Shown: positions 47,742 to 59,650 of the stretch, one piece after another | How positions within the stretch are numbered: the first letter of the stretch is position 1 | How the letters are laid out: every line of letters starts with the position of its first letter | Source: Cyclina sinensis | Lineage: Eukaryota; Mollusca; Bivalvia; Venerida; Veneridae | Direction of reading: 5' to 3' | DNA: 64,000 nt | Assembly (NCBI GenBank): GCA_012932295.1 | Contig: JAAONU010000016.1 | Location: forward strand, 41,447,241-41,511,240 | Translations under genes and position numbers: made by a program | Notes under the pieces: generated by a model | Databases searched by the model: none | The model's input: the letters and a program-made list of their open reading frames with translations, nothing else | Told to the model about the DNA's origin: nothing

Positions 47742-50700
47742 TGTTGTGCGCTCCAAAGAAATTTTCGATCACACTGTTTCATTTTGAATAGTGGATAGTT
47801 TTTAAAACACTGTGCTTTACATGTATCGTGAAAAGGCATTAAGTGGCATGTTTATTTTTTGTCCTGTATAGTTTACTTATTTTTCAATTTAGAAATTAGC
47901 TTTTATTTTCAGTGAAAAACATTCAGTTCCACCACTACTTACCGTCAGTTAAAGACTTTGCTTCAGTGCACTAATTTATGATTTACCCAAATTTTATCAT
48001 ATCGTTTCGGTATTTTGTAAGTTTAGTGTTATAACTGATTTTGAAATGATAAATTGCTTTCAGATATACACGAAAAGAACACTTCTAAAGAGAACAATAT
48101 ATTTTGAAACAAGAGAAATATTACTCATGTCGGATAAATAAAAGAACGAAGCCGTTCAGCTTTTCATGTGCCTGCTTCCCCCAAATAAAGGTCTAAACGG
48201 ACCGGTGACTAGATTATTTTCTTCAAAGCTAACCTTGTAACGGAACTTTCCTGCACACATTTTGACATGAATTGAGCAATCATTTATTTAAACTGATGCA
48301 ATGTGCTCCCTATTGATAGATACCGGTTCAGAAATATATGTGAGAAGTTAGCAGTGAACAGTGACTTAAGCACAAAACATAACAATTTATATAGTAAAAC
48401 TAGTGTCCTTTTGGGGTAAAAATCGAGAAATGAACCCCAAAGTGCATTAATATGCTACACATCAACGCACTTTGGGTTCCGAAGTTCTGAAGGTGTCAAC
48501 TGAGTTCTGCTTAGATACTGAGTACAGATTTATTTTTGATCTGCAACCTTGAAATATTTTAGGTGGAGTTCAAGATGACGGTCGATGCTTAGACACATGA
48601 CTGTGCAATCAAATAATCTTACTTAGTGCCATTTGAATTCTGAAGTAGCAGTAATTAAAAAAGAATGTATTTGTTGCTTATTAAATGTAAGCAATAAATG
48701 TTTTATGAATTTTACCACTTTAAATATCACGAAAATCGTGACTATATAACAAACTATTTAAATTGTAAATGTATTCCGTATAATAACAGATGTGTCGAAG
48801 AACATTCTGTTCTGATAGCCATTTACTTGATACGTTTTGGTGCCATATTGAACCCCAAATTAAATATGATGGGGATGTAATAAAATGCAGTTAATATCAT
48901 CTCATTGCATCTTATTTTCAAACAATTCAATTTCTGTTTAAATGACTTGTAACGAGTAAGTAAGAAGTATCATTCATCATAGTAAAGTTGCGTGAGGACT
49001 ATAAAGCCTATTTCACAATTTTCGATTTTCCTAAATATTTGGACCACATGACATCGCTAATGAAAACGTATAAAAAGTAAAAAATCTTTAAAATTTTATA
49101 AGAAAATATAGTTTGCAAAACAATTTACATCTATACGGAATGATCATGATCACTCGATCAGTAAATGCCTTTAAGTAAATGTATTTTTGGTTGCCATCTT
49201 GTAAAAAGCTGCCGTTTTGAAATCTTAATGATTTTTACGTTTGTTAGGTGATAATTATGCTTTTTCATGAAAGTTACTGCTACCATTAGTAAATTCAAAG
49301 TATTCTTTAATATACATTAATATGTCCGCAATGACTTATTTTCAATTTTGGCCATTTTGGACGCCATCTTGAGACTAAAAATGAAAGGACACGAGTGAAT
49401 TTAACAGGTTATTTAGGGATCAATGTAAGGTTTTACAAAATGTATCTGTTTTATATACCACCAAAAATGCTGCCATTTTTAAATGACCGCCATATTAGAA
49501 AAGAGATGAATTTCGTATTTTCCGAAAATTACCTTATACGTGTTTAAATATAATTCCTGCCATAAATGGACGTCGTTTTCATCTAAATATGGACTTATAA
49601 TCTTGATCAGTTTGTTGAATTCTTATAATTTGGCATCCATCTTGGGTGCCATCTTAAATATTTCATTTTTCCCAGTGGTGGCAGGATGGCACACGCTGAA
49701 TTCTTTTCAATGAAAGTCTTTTCTACAACATCCATCAGAGAAAGAACTATAATTATACTCTATTGCAAGGTTCTGGTGAAATATCAGGATTCTCGGTCGG
49801 TCTATAAATAATGATCTTTACAAATATATTATTAAATTCAACAACAAACTAATTTTTTTTTAGTACCTTTTAGTACGTTCGCCAGAGGGGTCGAAAAGCT
49901 TTTTTAAAGGTAAATCTTATTACAGAGGGCGTCCGCCTTGATTTTTCAGGGGTGATCGAGGGTCAATTTTATATTGATTTTCAACTTAAAACGTAATTTT
50001 CATAATCCCAGGGAGTCCGACACCCCTCGACTCCCTCCGGATCCCCCAGTGAGAAATGTACATTATTATGAAGTTCCGATGGTAATTGTGTGACTACTTG
50101 ATACTAATTTATATTTTTGAGTACTGCGTACTAGAGGTTTGGGTACTGAGTACTGCTTTAAACACCCCGGATATGGCGAACCAAAGTGGGAATGGCATTA
50201 TCACGTAACGCATTCTAGTCAATGTACACGTACTCAAGTGGGGTTAGTTGTTACATGCTTGTAAAAGTCTTCTGTGGTTCGTGAATTTTTTAATTTGTAT
50301 GACCCCACAGAGAGGTCGTTTTTCTGATGTTAAAAATTGCATGTGTACCTGTGTAATACACGGTCAAAATTTGACCCCAAGGTGCGTTTGACCCCAAAGT
50401 GCGTTGTTTCAATGTTCTAACCGGAGAGATGGTGGCTGGGCTCCTAGCAGATACTGACCTGTCACAAAACCATGGCCATCAATTAGTTAGGGTTAAGGTG
50501 TGAAATAATTGATTTGATACGAACAATGACAGTAAAGCTACGACGAAAGGTTCCTACTTATCTAACAAAGTAAGTAAGATCCAGGTTGCGACGTTTAGTG
50601 TTTACAAATAAAGATTTTAACCATTCGTCAACTTAGACGGATCCATTTACAAATGAAGTACTAACAGTTACAGCATAATTATGCTGTGGGTATTACGTTC

Positions 50701-51601
50701 GCAATACAAAACGCAGGTGGTGAAAAAATGAAAGTTATCCAACGTCTTTGCAAGAGCTTTCTTTTTTTTAAATTGACATTTCAGTATACTAAAATATGAA
50801 CTCAAAAGCACATATCGACAATATTTCATTTCAGCGATTTCAGCTGTGTGCTTTTTCTTATAAATAAGACTTTTAGTACGACTTTTTTTCTAACACAGAA
50901 CTTTTAAGCTGATATAAGTATTTTTTTTAATATTCTACAAACTAGAAAAAATGTCACCTCGTAATAATACACTTTAACTTTTTATTGAAAACCACTATTC
51001 GCTTGAATAATGCAGTATCTTGTCATAGTGTGATAGTTAAAACGTGTCTTGAACAGCCATTAGTAAGTTTATGGGTCCTAGTTACTTTAACCGATTGTCT
51101 ATTTGTCTTATAAGCATGCTTACTTAACGTTAGCATGTACAGTTTTTGTCCATTTGACATCAAACACCTTGAAAGCATTATTTTGCCGTCCCTTCCCTGT
51201 TGTACATCTCATATACAACTTCCATTGTTTTTTTCACAGTACGCTATAGTCCTGACTTGATAGAGTGTTTCTTTTTCGATACTCTTGATCTTGACCTCCT
51301 GGTCACTACTCATAGCCTCACAATAGTGTTGCATACCAAGAAACTTGCCGTCGTTGCTGACAACTTTTTTTCTGGCCAACTTGACAAATCTGGTGATTCA
51401 AAGTTTTTTTTAAAACTGTACTAGAAATATTAAAAAAAACTATCTATCTATCAAAAGTGACTGTCACATGCAACAGTAACCTTGCTACAGCAGTATGCAA
51501 GACCCTGACATGATTCTCTAACGTCTATTCGACAATCTGTGTACAGGCAAAACAAAACTTAGAGATAAAACCTGGATTTATAATTCAAAGACACAGCAAA
51601 T
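47742..51601. other. Intergenic region with diverged repeats, no gene supported
   Basis: ACCCCAAAGTGC-type words occur at 48434-48445 (inverted partner at 48467-48478), 50374-50385 and 50391-50402. CCATCTTG words recur at 49194, 49364 and 49637, with further GCCAT variants between them. These suggest an old repeat of about 2 kb, but its ends are not certain. Open frames of up to 74 codons look random. Confidence 0.4.
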
Positions 51602-52660
51602 CTATTTTTGGAGAAAATAATCAGTGATAGTCTGGTAAGTTTTCCTTGAGGTCCCATTGAATTTCTTTTTTCTTTGTCTTCTAGAAGATAGTAACTCAGC
51701 TTTGTCTTCAGATGGCATGTTGGAATGTTCCGTTTCTTTTCGTTTAGTTTCACTTGATTCTTCTATACCTGGTGTTTTCTCAATGTCAATTAGAATAACA
51801 TTTCCGATTGTTACTACTTTAAGATTATCAATTATCCCGCGGTTTCGAACAAACTTTATACCGCCATGAATTGCACTGTCTGACTGCATGTTTGCTTCTT
51901 TTCTCTTGAGACGAAGTAATTGCTCTTGTGACTGCTTCATTTCAATAAACAATTTGTTAAGTTGTTCGTTATTTTTTAGAATGACCAAGGATGCCTCTTT
52001 TTCATTTACTTCCTGAACTATTTCTTTGCAAACCTCTTTCATATGGGTAATCTTTTCTTTCTCCCTTCTCTTTAGCAGCTCAATCTCAGTTGCCATCTTA
52101 TCTTCTAATTCATCTAAACAATTGTTTATCTCTTTTCGAAAAAGCTTTATATCTTCAATGACTGCCATATGATCTTGGTCTATTTGTTCATTTGCTACTT
52201 CTATCTGTTCAACTCTAGCTTCACATTTTTCTTTTAGCGCTCTGAGCTCCCCCTTTAAGTTCGTAAACTCTCCACTTTCTAATAGATTCCCTGCTATGTT
52301 AGGGATATACTCAGCTTCACAAGTTTTATGACCAAGTGTTATACAGACGTAGCATGCAATCGCTTTGTGTTTTGTGCAATAGAACTCCAGTCTTTTATCA
52401 GTGTGACTCGAGCAGAAATCTGTATTATCATTATACTTCATTGTATTCGCGGTCAGTTCATTTGGCATATTTTCTTTATCAAGTAGCACGTGATTCCGTG
52501 TCGGCCTTGGCCTTCGATGATGCTGAAAGCACGTTTCACATAGATGTTCTTTGCAGTCTTGGCAGTACCCAAACGCTGGTTCCGTGAAGCCATCAAGGTG
52601 ACATGGCAGACATACCAACTTATCTTCGGACATGGCAATTATCTTCCCAGATACTTCCAT
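51602..52660 (-). CDS. RING-less double B-box/coiled-coil (TRIM-like) protein with NLS and PIP-degron-like tail
   Basis: The open frame reads 352 residues from the ATG at 52660; an in-frame ATG at 52672 would add four residues, but a splice acceptor (TTTACAG) lies between the two, favouring the shorter form. Numbering below uses the longer form. B-box 1 ligands are Cys21, Cys24, Cys37, Cys40, Cys45, Cys48 and histidines near 51-61. B-box 2 ligands are Cys87, His90, Cys99, Cys107, Cys110, His115 and Cys118. Residues about 135-255 are a coiled coil rich in Glu and Lys. There is no RING finger and no NHL, filamin or SPRY domain. The C-terminus has a basic cluster (RRQRKKK) and ends TYQTITDYFLQK. 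RING-less B-box proteins are abundant in bivalves. Without a RING it is unlikely to be a ubiquitin ligase alone and may act as a scaffold. Confidence 0.85.
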   Translation of the reverse strand: MEVSGKIIAMSEDKLVCLPCHLDGFTEPAFGYCQDCKEHLCETCFQHHRRPRPTRNHVLLDKENMPNELTANTMKYNDNTDFCSSHTDKRLEFYCTKHKAIACYVCITLGHKTCEAEYIPNIAGNLLESGEFTNLKGELRALKEKCEARVEQIEVANEQIDQDHMAVIEDIKLFRKEINNCLDELEDKMATEIELLKRREKEKITHMKEVCKEIVQEVNEKEASLVILKNNEQLNKLFIEMKQSQEQLLRLKRKEANMQSDSAIHGGIKFVRNRGIIDNLKVVTIGNVILIDIEKTPGIEESSETKRKETEHSNMPSEDKAELLSSRRQRKKKFNGTSRKTYQTITDYFLQK

Positions 52661-52771
52661 CACTGTAAACATATGAAAACGATAATATTAGTTTTAGATA
52701 TTTATCTGTTTACCTATATTAATTTATATTTAACTTTTTAACGAAGCCATTGTACTGTTATCGTTCCATTC

Positions 52772-52925
52772 TTTTTGCACAATAATTAAGACCGTATGAA
52801 CTGTAAGGCATTTATGAACATATTTTTGCACAATAATTAAGACTGTATGAACTGAATGGCATTTATGAACATATTTTTGCACAATAATTAAGACCGTATG
52901 AACTGTAAGGCATTTATGAACATAT
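52772..52925. repeat. 51-bp tandem repeat, three units
   Basis: TTTTTGCACAATAATTAAGA begins near 52772, 52823 and 52874. Units 1 and 3 are almost identical, and unit 2 differs at a few bases. It lies about 110 bp upstream of the B-box protein start, so in its promoter or 5' intron. Confidence 0.85.
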
Positions 52926-53586
52926 CTGTTGATACTTAGGGCTTTTTCCTGTAAACATTGAATGATCTTTAATCATTACTTTTTCTGATTAATTTCAATC
53001 AAAGTAATCGATTAACAGACCAACATCTGGCATTAATCAAGATATATGCCTATCTAGGCAGTTTTTTACCAGGAACTTCAGGTTATGCTAATGACTCTCC
53101 AGTTAGAGGTGTCTTATATTGACACTTCTATTGTTAATAACTAAAGCTAAGTGTTCAACAACCACAGCAGGGGAATAGGGTTAACTATATCTGACACTCA
53201 AAGTCCCCTTTAAATTTGGTAATTGTTACATTGTAAATGGAGTTAAATAACAACATTATGATTTAGACTCTTGTTCAAAACAAAATGTTTTGTTGTGAAC
53301 TGTTATATACTGTCCTAATAATAACTACAACGCTAGCTTTACATGAACATTTCTCAAACCTTTTTTGTACTGCTGGTATAAACATACTGTTTACCACTTT
53401 TCATCATTGAATGTGTTGCTCAACATTTGAGAAACTGATCATGATTTATTAACTTAGTAAAATGTACATGTATGAACTTCGTATTATCTTCTGTAAATAA
53501 AGTTATAAATGTTCATTTCAATAATTGTTAATCATTAATCATTCATTAATCATGTTTTTTTTTAAATGAGAATAATCGATCATTAA

Positions 53587-53843
53587 CAGGGGCGTAGCAA
53601 GGGCTTTTGAAGGTGTACGCAGAATCGTAGGGGGGTCTGGGGGCATGCTCCCCCGGAATTTTTTTTTCTGTAGATCGACTCAGGAGCGTTTTGGGCATAA
53701 AATAAGCCATATTTTTTCACCAATTTTACTCGATTTTTGTTTTACTTTTTCTCATAGAACATCTACTAACAACTATTCAAAAAGATTTTCTGGACCAATG
53801 TGTACGCAGCTGCGTATTCTGCGTACTGGTAGCTACGCGCCTG
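53587..53843. mobile_element. Short hAT-like MITE, about 257 bp
   Basis: The left end is CAGGGGCGTAGCAAGGG, and the right end reverse-complemented is CAGGCGCGTAGCTACC, a typical hAT-type terminal pair. The flanks are runs of ATTAATC repeats, so an 8-bp duplication cannot be resolved. The element also contains an inverted GTACGCAG/CTGCGTAC pair. Confidence 0.55.
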
Positions 53844-54681
53844 ATTAATCATTTAACTGTACTAAAGCAATAATCGATTATTAATCGAATAATGAAAATA
53901 CCAAAGTAATTGATTATTAATCGATTAATGATTCCAAGTAATTCAACTTCAACTTATTACTGCCAAAAGTCAATACTGACTATACTAGGCAGGCGCGTGT
54001 CAGGAACATTTAAAATTATAAAAGTTAATAACAAAGAAAACAAGATTTAACTGAAGATCTTACTTAAACATTTATTTTAAGTACTTTAAAATCTATAAAA
54101 CTTGTTTAGTCCACTGATAAAAGCTGTACAGTTGGGGTAGCCTTAATCTCGGTCGGTAATTCGTTCCAGAGTCGTATAGTCCTTGGGAAGAATGAGTTCA
54201 TGTGATGTTGTGTTTTGATTGTGGAATGAGGAATTTGCCGTTTCTTGTGTTTGAAAGGTGATTGTGATCAACATTGACCTGATTGTTTTTTATTTTGTGT
54301 AGCATGACCAGGCTGGCATGGTTTCGCCTTTGTTCTAAAGTTGACCATTTTAGTTCTTTGATCATGTTTGTTACACTGCTTGTATAGTGGTAATCATTAT
54401 GAACGTACCTTGCAGCTGACCTCTGGACCATTTCTATTCTGTGTGTGAGATATTTTTGCCATGGATGCCATATGATTGAGCAGTATTCAACCTGTGGTCT
54501 TACATATGTTTTGTTTGCTGCTTCTTTGAGTTGTTTGTTTTGTGTTTAGACGTTTCGTCTGATGAACCTTAAGCTGTGTTTTGCTTTGTTTGTGATATTG
54601 TTTATGTGGGATGACCAGTTTAGGTTGCTACTTATTGTAACTCCTAAGTATTTTGCATTGTCTGTGGTTTTACGTTTAGTG

Positions 54682-55695
54682 TTATGTAGAGTGTAGGGAA
54701 AGATGACCGGTTCCTTTTCTGTTTATTCTGAGTACTTCACACTTGTCAGGGTTGAATTCCATTGACCATTCTTTTTCCCATATTTCAAGGTTGTGCAAAT
54801 CATTTTGTAAGGTTTGTGCAGATGCTTGTGATTTAATTGTTAAATAAACTATGGTGTCGTCGGCAAATAGACGCATCCGGCTCCTGACACTTTCTGGTAG
54901 GTCATTGATGTATGCGAGAAAGAGACATGGACCTAAGACCGATCCCTGCGGGACACCAGAAAGCACGAGGAGCCTGTTAGAGACCTTGTTTTCCACTAAT
55001 ACTTGTTGTGATCTGTTTTTGAGAAAGTTTTGTATCCATGAACTGATGTGTGGATGAACTCCCATGTGTTTCAGCTTGTGTATGAGTTTGTGGTGGTCTA
55101 CTTTCTCAAAAGCTTTACTGAAATCCATGACTATGACATCAGTTTGTTGACCTTGATCAAGGTTGTCAGCTATTTCTTGTGTGAAGCCAATGAGCTGTGT
55201 CTCACAGCTATGTTTTGACCTGAATCCATGTTGCTGTGGGCAAAGTATGTTGTGTTTGTCAAAGTAATCCATCATGTTTGAAACAATGATGTGTTCCATT
55301 AGTTTTGATGCTATACATGTGAGTGATATTGGTCTGTAATTGCTAGGTTTTGATTTTGACCCTTTTTTGTATGCTGGTTTGATGATGGCATGTTTCCAAT
55401 CCATAGGAACAATACCTGTGTCTAGTGATCTTTGGAATATGATTTTAAGGACTGGTGCTATCTCTGTGTGTAGCTGTTTGAGTAACCTAGGTGAAATCTC
55501 ATCTGGACCTTGGGCTTTGTGGGGGTTTAGTCCTGTCAATAACTTATCAACTCCTTGAACTGAGATGGATATGGGAGCCATGGGCGGGTGACCAAGTGAT
55601 GACATTGAGCTTTTAGTTATTTGTTTGAGACTGAGTGGTGAAGGCTTTAAGAAAACTGATTCAAACTGTTTGTTTAGTATGTTCGCCTTTGACAC
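54682..55695 (-). pseudogene. LINE reverse transcriptase frame
   Basis: Non-LTR reverse transcriptase with NYRPISLTCIASKLMEHII, HGFRSKHSCETQL, DFSKAFEKVDH, SGVPQGSVLGPCLFLAYIND and an intact catalytic FADDTIVYL. The palm domain is complete, but the frame is cut off at LHST. The remainder is in other frames down to 54106. Confidence 0.9.
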
Positions 55696-55747
55696 TGGGT
55701 CACTGTAAGTATGCCCATCAGTGCTGAATGGTGCAGTTCCTGTGTTT

Positions 55748-57160
55748 TCATTTTTTTTTGTGTTTAATAAAGTTGTAGAACTTTTTCTTATGACCTGGAT
55801 CTGTATTATCTGAGAAGATGATTGACTCTAGATATGACCAGTAAGCATTTCTTATTTGTTTTTGCACTGATGCCTTAAGATGTTTGAATTTCTTTATGTT
55901 CTGACAATTCTGTGACCGAGACCTTTTTATTTTTGTGAAGAGCTTGATCCTTTTCCTAATCTGTTTAACAATATCGTGAGTAACCCATGGTAAATCAACT
56001 TTATTTTTGCATTGTCTTGACGGTATGTGTTTGGATGATAACCTTTTGATCTCAGCTTTGAACGTGTCCCATAATTGGTTTGGGTCTTCATTTTGATTTT
56101 GGTTGAACGTACTACTGAAAGTGACCAAGTCATTTCTGAAGTCAGACCAGTTTGCTTTCTTGTATGATTTGACCAGTCGAGGGGTTTTCCTGATTCGCCC
56201 TCTTTTGACCTTAAGTTCATGGAAGACTATATCATGTTCTGATGTACCTATTCTTTGTAAGACTTTTGTGTCATGAACTTGACCCGGAGTGTTAGTGAGA
56301 AAGAGATCTAGGATATTTTTATCCCATGTGGGAACTTTGACCATTTGTTTAAGATTATGATTAATCATGTTCTCTGCAAAATTATCATACATGTCTTTGA
56401 GTTTGCATGTATCTGTTGGTGTTTCATTTGACCAGTTCATGTCTGGGAGATTGAAGACACCCAATACCCAGATGTTGTTTTGAGGAATTTTTACTATAGA
56501 TGACCAAAGTTCATTTAGTGAGTGTTCATCATTTTCATGGGGCTTGTAGTATGCAGAAACATATATGTCTTTGATACCAGTTATTGGAATTTTTGACCAT
56601 ATGATGTTGCAATCTGTTTTTAAGTCTGGCTGTTCTTCACTAAGTAGGTTATTTGTGACTGCAAGAAGGACACCTCCACCCTTGCCAGTTGTTCTGTTAT
56701 CTCTATAGACCTGGTAGCCAAGGTGGCTGGGGAAAATTTCTGCAGTGTGGGTGCTGGGTTTTAACCAAGTTTCAGTGCAACAGATTATATCAGGTTTGAC
56801 TTGATCTATAACTTGATGTAGTTCAGGAATTTTGTTATTGACAGAACGACAGTTAATATTGAGAATAGTGAGTCTTTCTTCGGATTGTAGTTTGACCTTT
56901 TCCTTTCCTTTATTTTTACACTGTTTGGGGGTGGAGCTCGCTTTTGGATATTCATGGTGACTATGTTTTCTCACTGGGCTGCTTTGGTGAGGAAGATCAT
57001 CAGGGGCATGTTCCAGGGGGGTGAAACTTGATTGGGAGCCTAGACTGTCCAGTGAGACTGCTAGTGATGTTGAATGGTTGTGACTTCCACATGTGATACA
57101 AAACCAAGATAGCTTGAATTGAACAGGAAGTCGTAAGTTTTGTCTCCTAGCCCTTGACAA
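55748..57160 (-). pseudogene. LINE apurinic/apyrimidinic endonuclease frame
   Basis: The exonuclease-endonuclease-phosphatase fold begins LTILNINCRSVNNKIPEL and shows the catalytic Glu in CCTETWLK. The usual GDFN motif is GVFNLPDMNW, so a catalytic aspartate is lost. A later SEHD corresponds to the SDH motif. The frame closes at a homopolymer run, consistent with a single-base slip before the reverse transcriptase. Confidence 0.85.
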
Positions 57161-57498
57161 TCACAGTGAAACCAGGTACTGCAAGAGTCACACAGGATGC
57201 CTTTATCGTTCCAAGTAACCTCTTTAAGACATGTTCCACAGGGATATTTTGTATTTGGTCCTGGATTGGCCTCAATATCTGATGTTTGGGTAGCTAGGAG
57301 ACAGTGAATAAATATCAGCGAGCACTTGCTTGGGACCTCTGCTTGATTGCAAGAAATAAGCCTACAAGACCGTTTAACCGAGATTAATATAGAGCCTAGT
57401 TGGGAAGATGGTGAGGGTTGACCAGAACTTGTAAACTTATATGCATTTATTAGCAGAAAAAGGACGAAACCAGTTATCAAACCAGTAATCAAACCCAT
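57061..57498 (-). pseudogene. LINE N-terminal frame: leader, 2A-like motif, PHD finger
   Basis: Residues 1-20 (MGLITGLITGFVLFLLINAY) form a hydrophobic leader. Residues 74-81 are DIEANPGP, an exact match to the D-x-E-x-N-P-G-P 2A ribosome-skipping consensus. A C4HC3 PHD finger follows: CGTC, CDSC, HCDC, and then CITC, which is only reached in the overlapping next frame because of a frameshift near 57115. Confidence 0.75.
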
Positions 57499-58840
57499 GT
57501 CTGTATCTCAATGCAAGGTGTAAATGGTACAAGTATTAACAACATTTTTCGCAATGGTCTTACCTATACTTGGTTTAAATTTTGCAAAATGGACGTTCGA
57601 CTTTGGAACGCGGAAGTTTAATTGGTAGAACATGGATACAGGCCGTACGATCCGTACTAACATTTGGGTCCGTTCTTTATATTTTATAAGCGTTATGTAA
57701 ATGAGAGTCTTCACTTTTTGCCTGCAACTGTTGAACATACGGTTAAAATTGATACGATAGAAACGCTTATTGATCGTCTTCTCCACAAATCGGTGCATGC
57801 TGCATTGTATTGAAAAAATGTATACGTTACACTAAGTAATTCTTAAACTTTAATAAAGGAATTAACATTTGTTTACCAAAAGAATGAAAAGACGAATGAA
57901 CAAGTATTTAAAAGATGTTATAATTACAAAATTTCTATGTTCATTGTCAATAAATGAATGTACATTAAGCATTAAACTTGTACATTGATGATGAAATCAA
58001 TGTTTTTGAAATCGCTAGAGTATTTACTTTCAAGTCTTTATATTTGTGGCAGGTAGTTTTTCTGTTTCTAATTTCCTATTCTTCGGACTTCGGACGATAA
58101 TCGTTGAAAGACGGTCAAGGAATGGATTATTTACACTATTTTCTTTATCGTTCACAATGCAACATTTCTCAGAACGTTTACTTTGCATAATACAGACAAT
58201 ATCATCAGATTAAGAAAGAATCCAAGACCTGAAAATCTTTAAGCCAGGGACATAAATTTAATTTATAAATTAAGTTTTATAACTTATTTTAAGAAAAAAT
58301 ATTTCAACATTTCAAGTTGTACGAAAATATCGCTTAACAATAGCGATGAAAAAACAAACGTAATAGTGGTATTATAGGAGGTAAATGTTAAGGATAAGAA
58401 AACTATGGCGATATGAATTTATTGGTAATCTGGCGATATTAAGTAACTCTTAACTATACTCAGACGCAAAAGACACTGTGCATAGGGTTTAGGTTAATTT
58501 GCCTGATATGTTTTGAAATGATACGATATTTGGTACAATTTTTTAGCTTAATTAGTTGCCTACAAAGTGTTAAAATTGTTCGTGAAACAGCGGTTTCATG
58601 TTAATCGGTTACGCTTGATAAAGGTCAAAATAAAAAAGCGCAAAATGTGGTATTAGTGTTACTGTGGTTAATTCAAATACGGTTTATGACTATCCTTATG
58701 ACTTTATTGCGATTGTTTCATTAATATCGGGTATCATACCACCGTATCGTATTGTCTATATAATACGACGTCTCATGAAATCGACGGAACGTTGTACAAC
58801 GCCTGGGGGAATATTGTTCCATTCAGTTTGCAGAGCATTC
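57499..58840. other. Possible LINE 5' region, then intergenic sequence
   Basis: An open frame on the minus strand at 57508-57798 lies just upstream of the LINE leader. It is basic and has no recognised similarity, so it may be LINE 5' UTR or host sequence. The remainder is AT-rich with nothing supported. Confidence 0.35.
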
Positions 58841-58845
58841 TCTTG

Positions 58846-59650
58846 TTCCTACAGATTGTTGGCAATATGCCTTGACCTAATTCTATGGCCAAGAAGATCT
58901 AAAATATGCAGAATTGGGTTGAGATCAGGAGAAACAGCAGACCAAGGCAAGACGTCAACGCCATTTTCATTCAGATATTGCTGTGTAAGCCGTGCCGTAT
59001 GCGGACGTGCATTGTCATGCATCAATGTGAAAAGACCACGCTGATTAATGAATAGAATAGCTACTGGTCTCAACACCTGATTAATGTACTCGGCTGCACT
59101 TAAATTGCCACTCACAATAACCAGATCAGTTTTCTTGTTTGTTATGATCCCATCCCAAACCATAAAACTGCCTGCCAAACCTGTTTCTCTCTCTACAACA
59201 CAGGCGTCAGCAAATCGCTCTCCTCTCCTTCTAAATACCCTGATCCTCCTATTATGATAACTAAGGTTAAACCTTGATTCATTGGCAAAGACAATTCTAT
59301 CCCCATGGCAGAGATAATGACGTGCCCAGTTCAAACTAGCATTGCAATGACGTTGTGTGAGCACAATCTCAACGAAAGCTTGTCTCGGTCTAATAGGTCG
59401 AACACAGTGACGCAGACGCATCGGAACGACATCTCTGCTAATACCGTTCTCCCTCTCTCTTGCGGTAGCGCAGCAGCGTCCGTTTTAAAATACGGTCTAA
59501 TCTGGCGCGAGTTACGCAAGGCCTGCCGGTTCGAGAACGATTGGCAACTGCTCCTGTTTGCTGGAACCTTGCACGAAGATTACTTGTAGTGTTTCTGTGA
59601 CAATTAAATGCCTGTACAACATTATCGACGAAGTCACCTCTGTTAAGCTT
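58846..59650 (-). pseudogene. Dead Tc1/mariner (DD34E-type) transposase
   Basis: From about 59640 leftward, one frame gives NTTSNLRARFQQTGAVANRS and then RTGRPCVT, the Tc1 DNA-binding head. It is broken by an in-frame stop near 59440. The catalytic domain follows in 59421-58849. There the first aspartate of FTDESRF has become Asn (FANESRFNL). The second, in HDNARPHTA, is intact. The final Glu of NPIEH has become Leu (NPILH). Two of three catalytic residues are therefore lost. Terminal repeats were not located. Confidence 0.85.

Larger units (their letters stand above)
53945..57498 (-). mobile_element. CR1-like LINE, near full length but decayed
   Basis: Parts in order on the minus strand: N-terminal frame with 2A-like motif and PHD finger (57498 to about 57110), apurinic endonuclease (57160-55748), reverse transcriptase (55695-54682), a C-terminal part ending RLWNELPTEIKAT (stop at 54106), and a 3' tail with a hairpin and GTTGAA repeats. 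At least three frameshifts separate these frames: near 57115, at the A-run near 55750, and between 54682 and 54431. No RNase H domain is present. Domain order and the RLWNELP end point to the CR1/L2 group. Confidence 0.85.

Noticed and set aside
57508..57798. Basic 96-codon frame upstream of the LINE considered as ORF1
   Set aside because: No zinc knuckle, esterase or coiled-coil features are visible, and continuity with the LINE cannot be shown.
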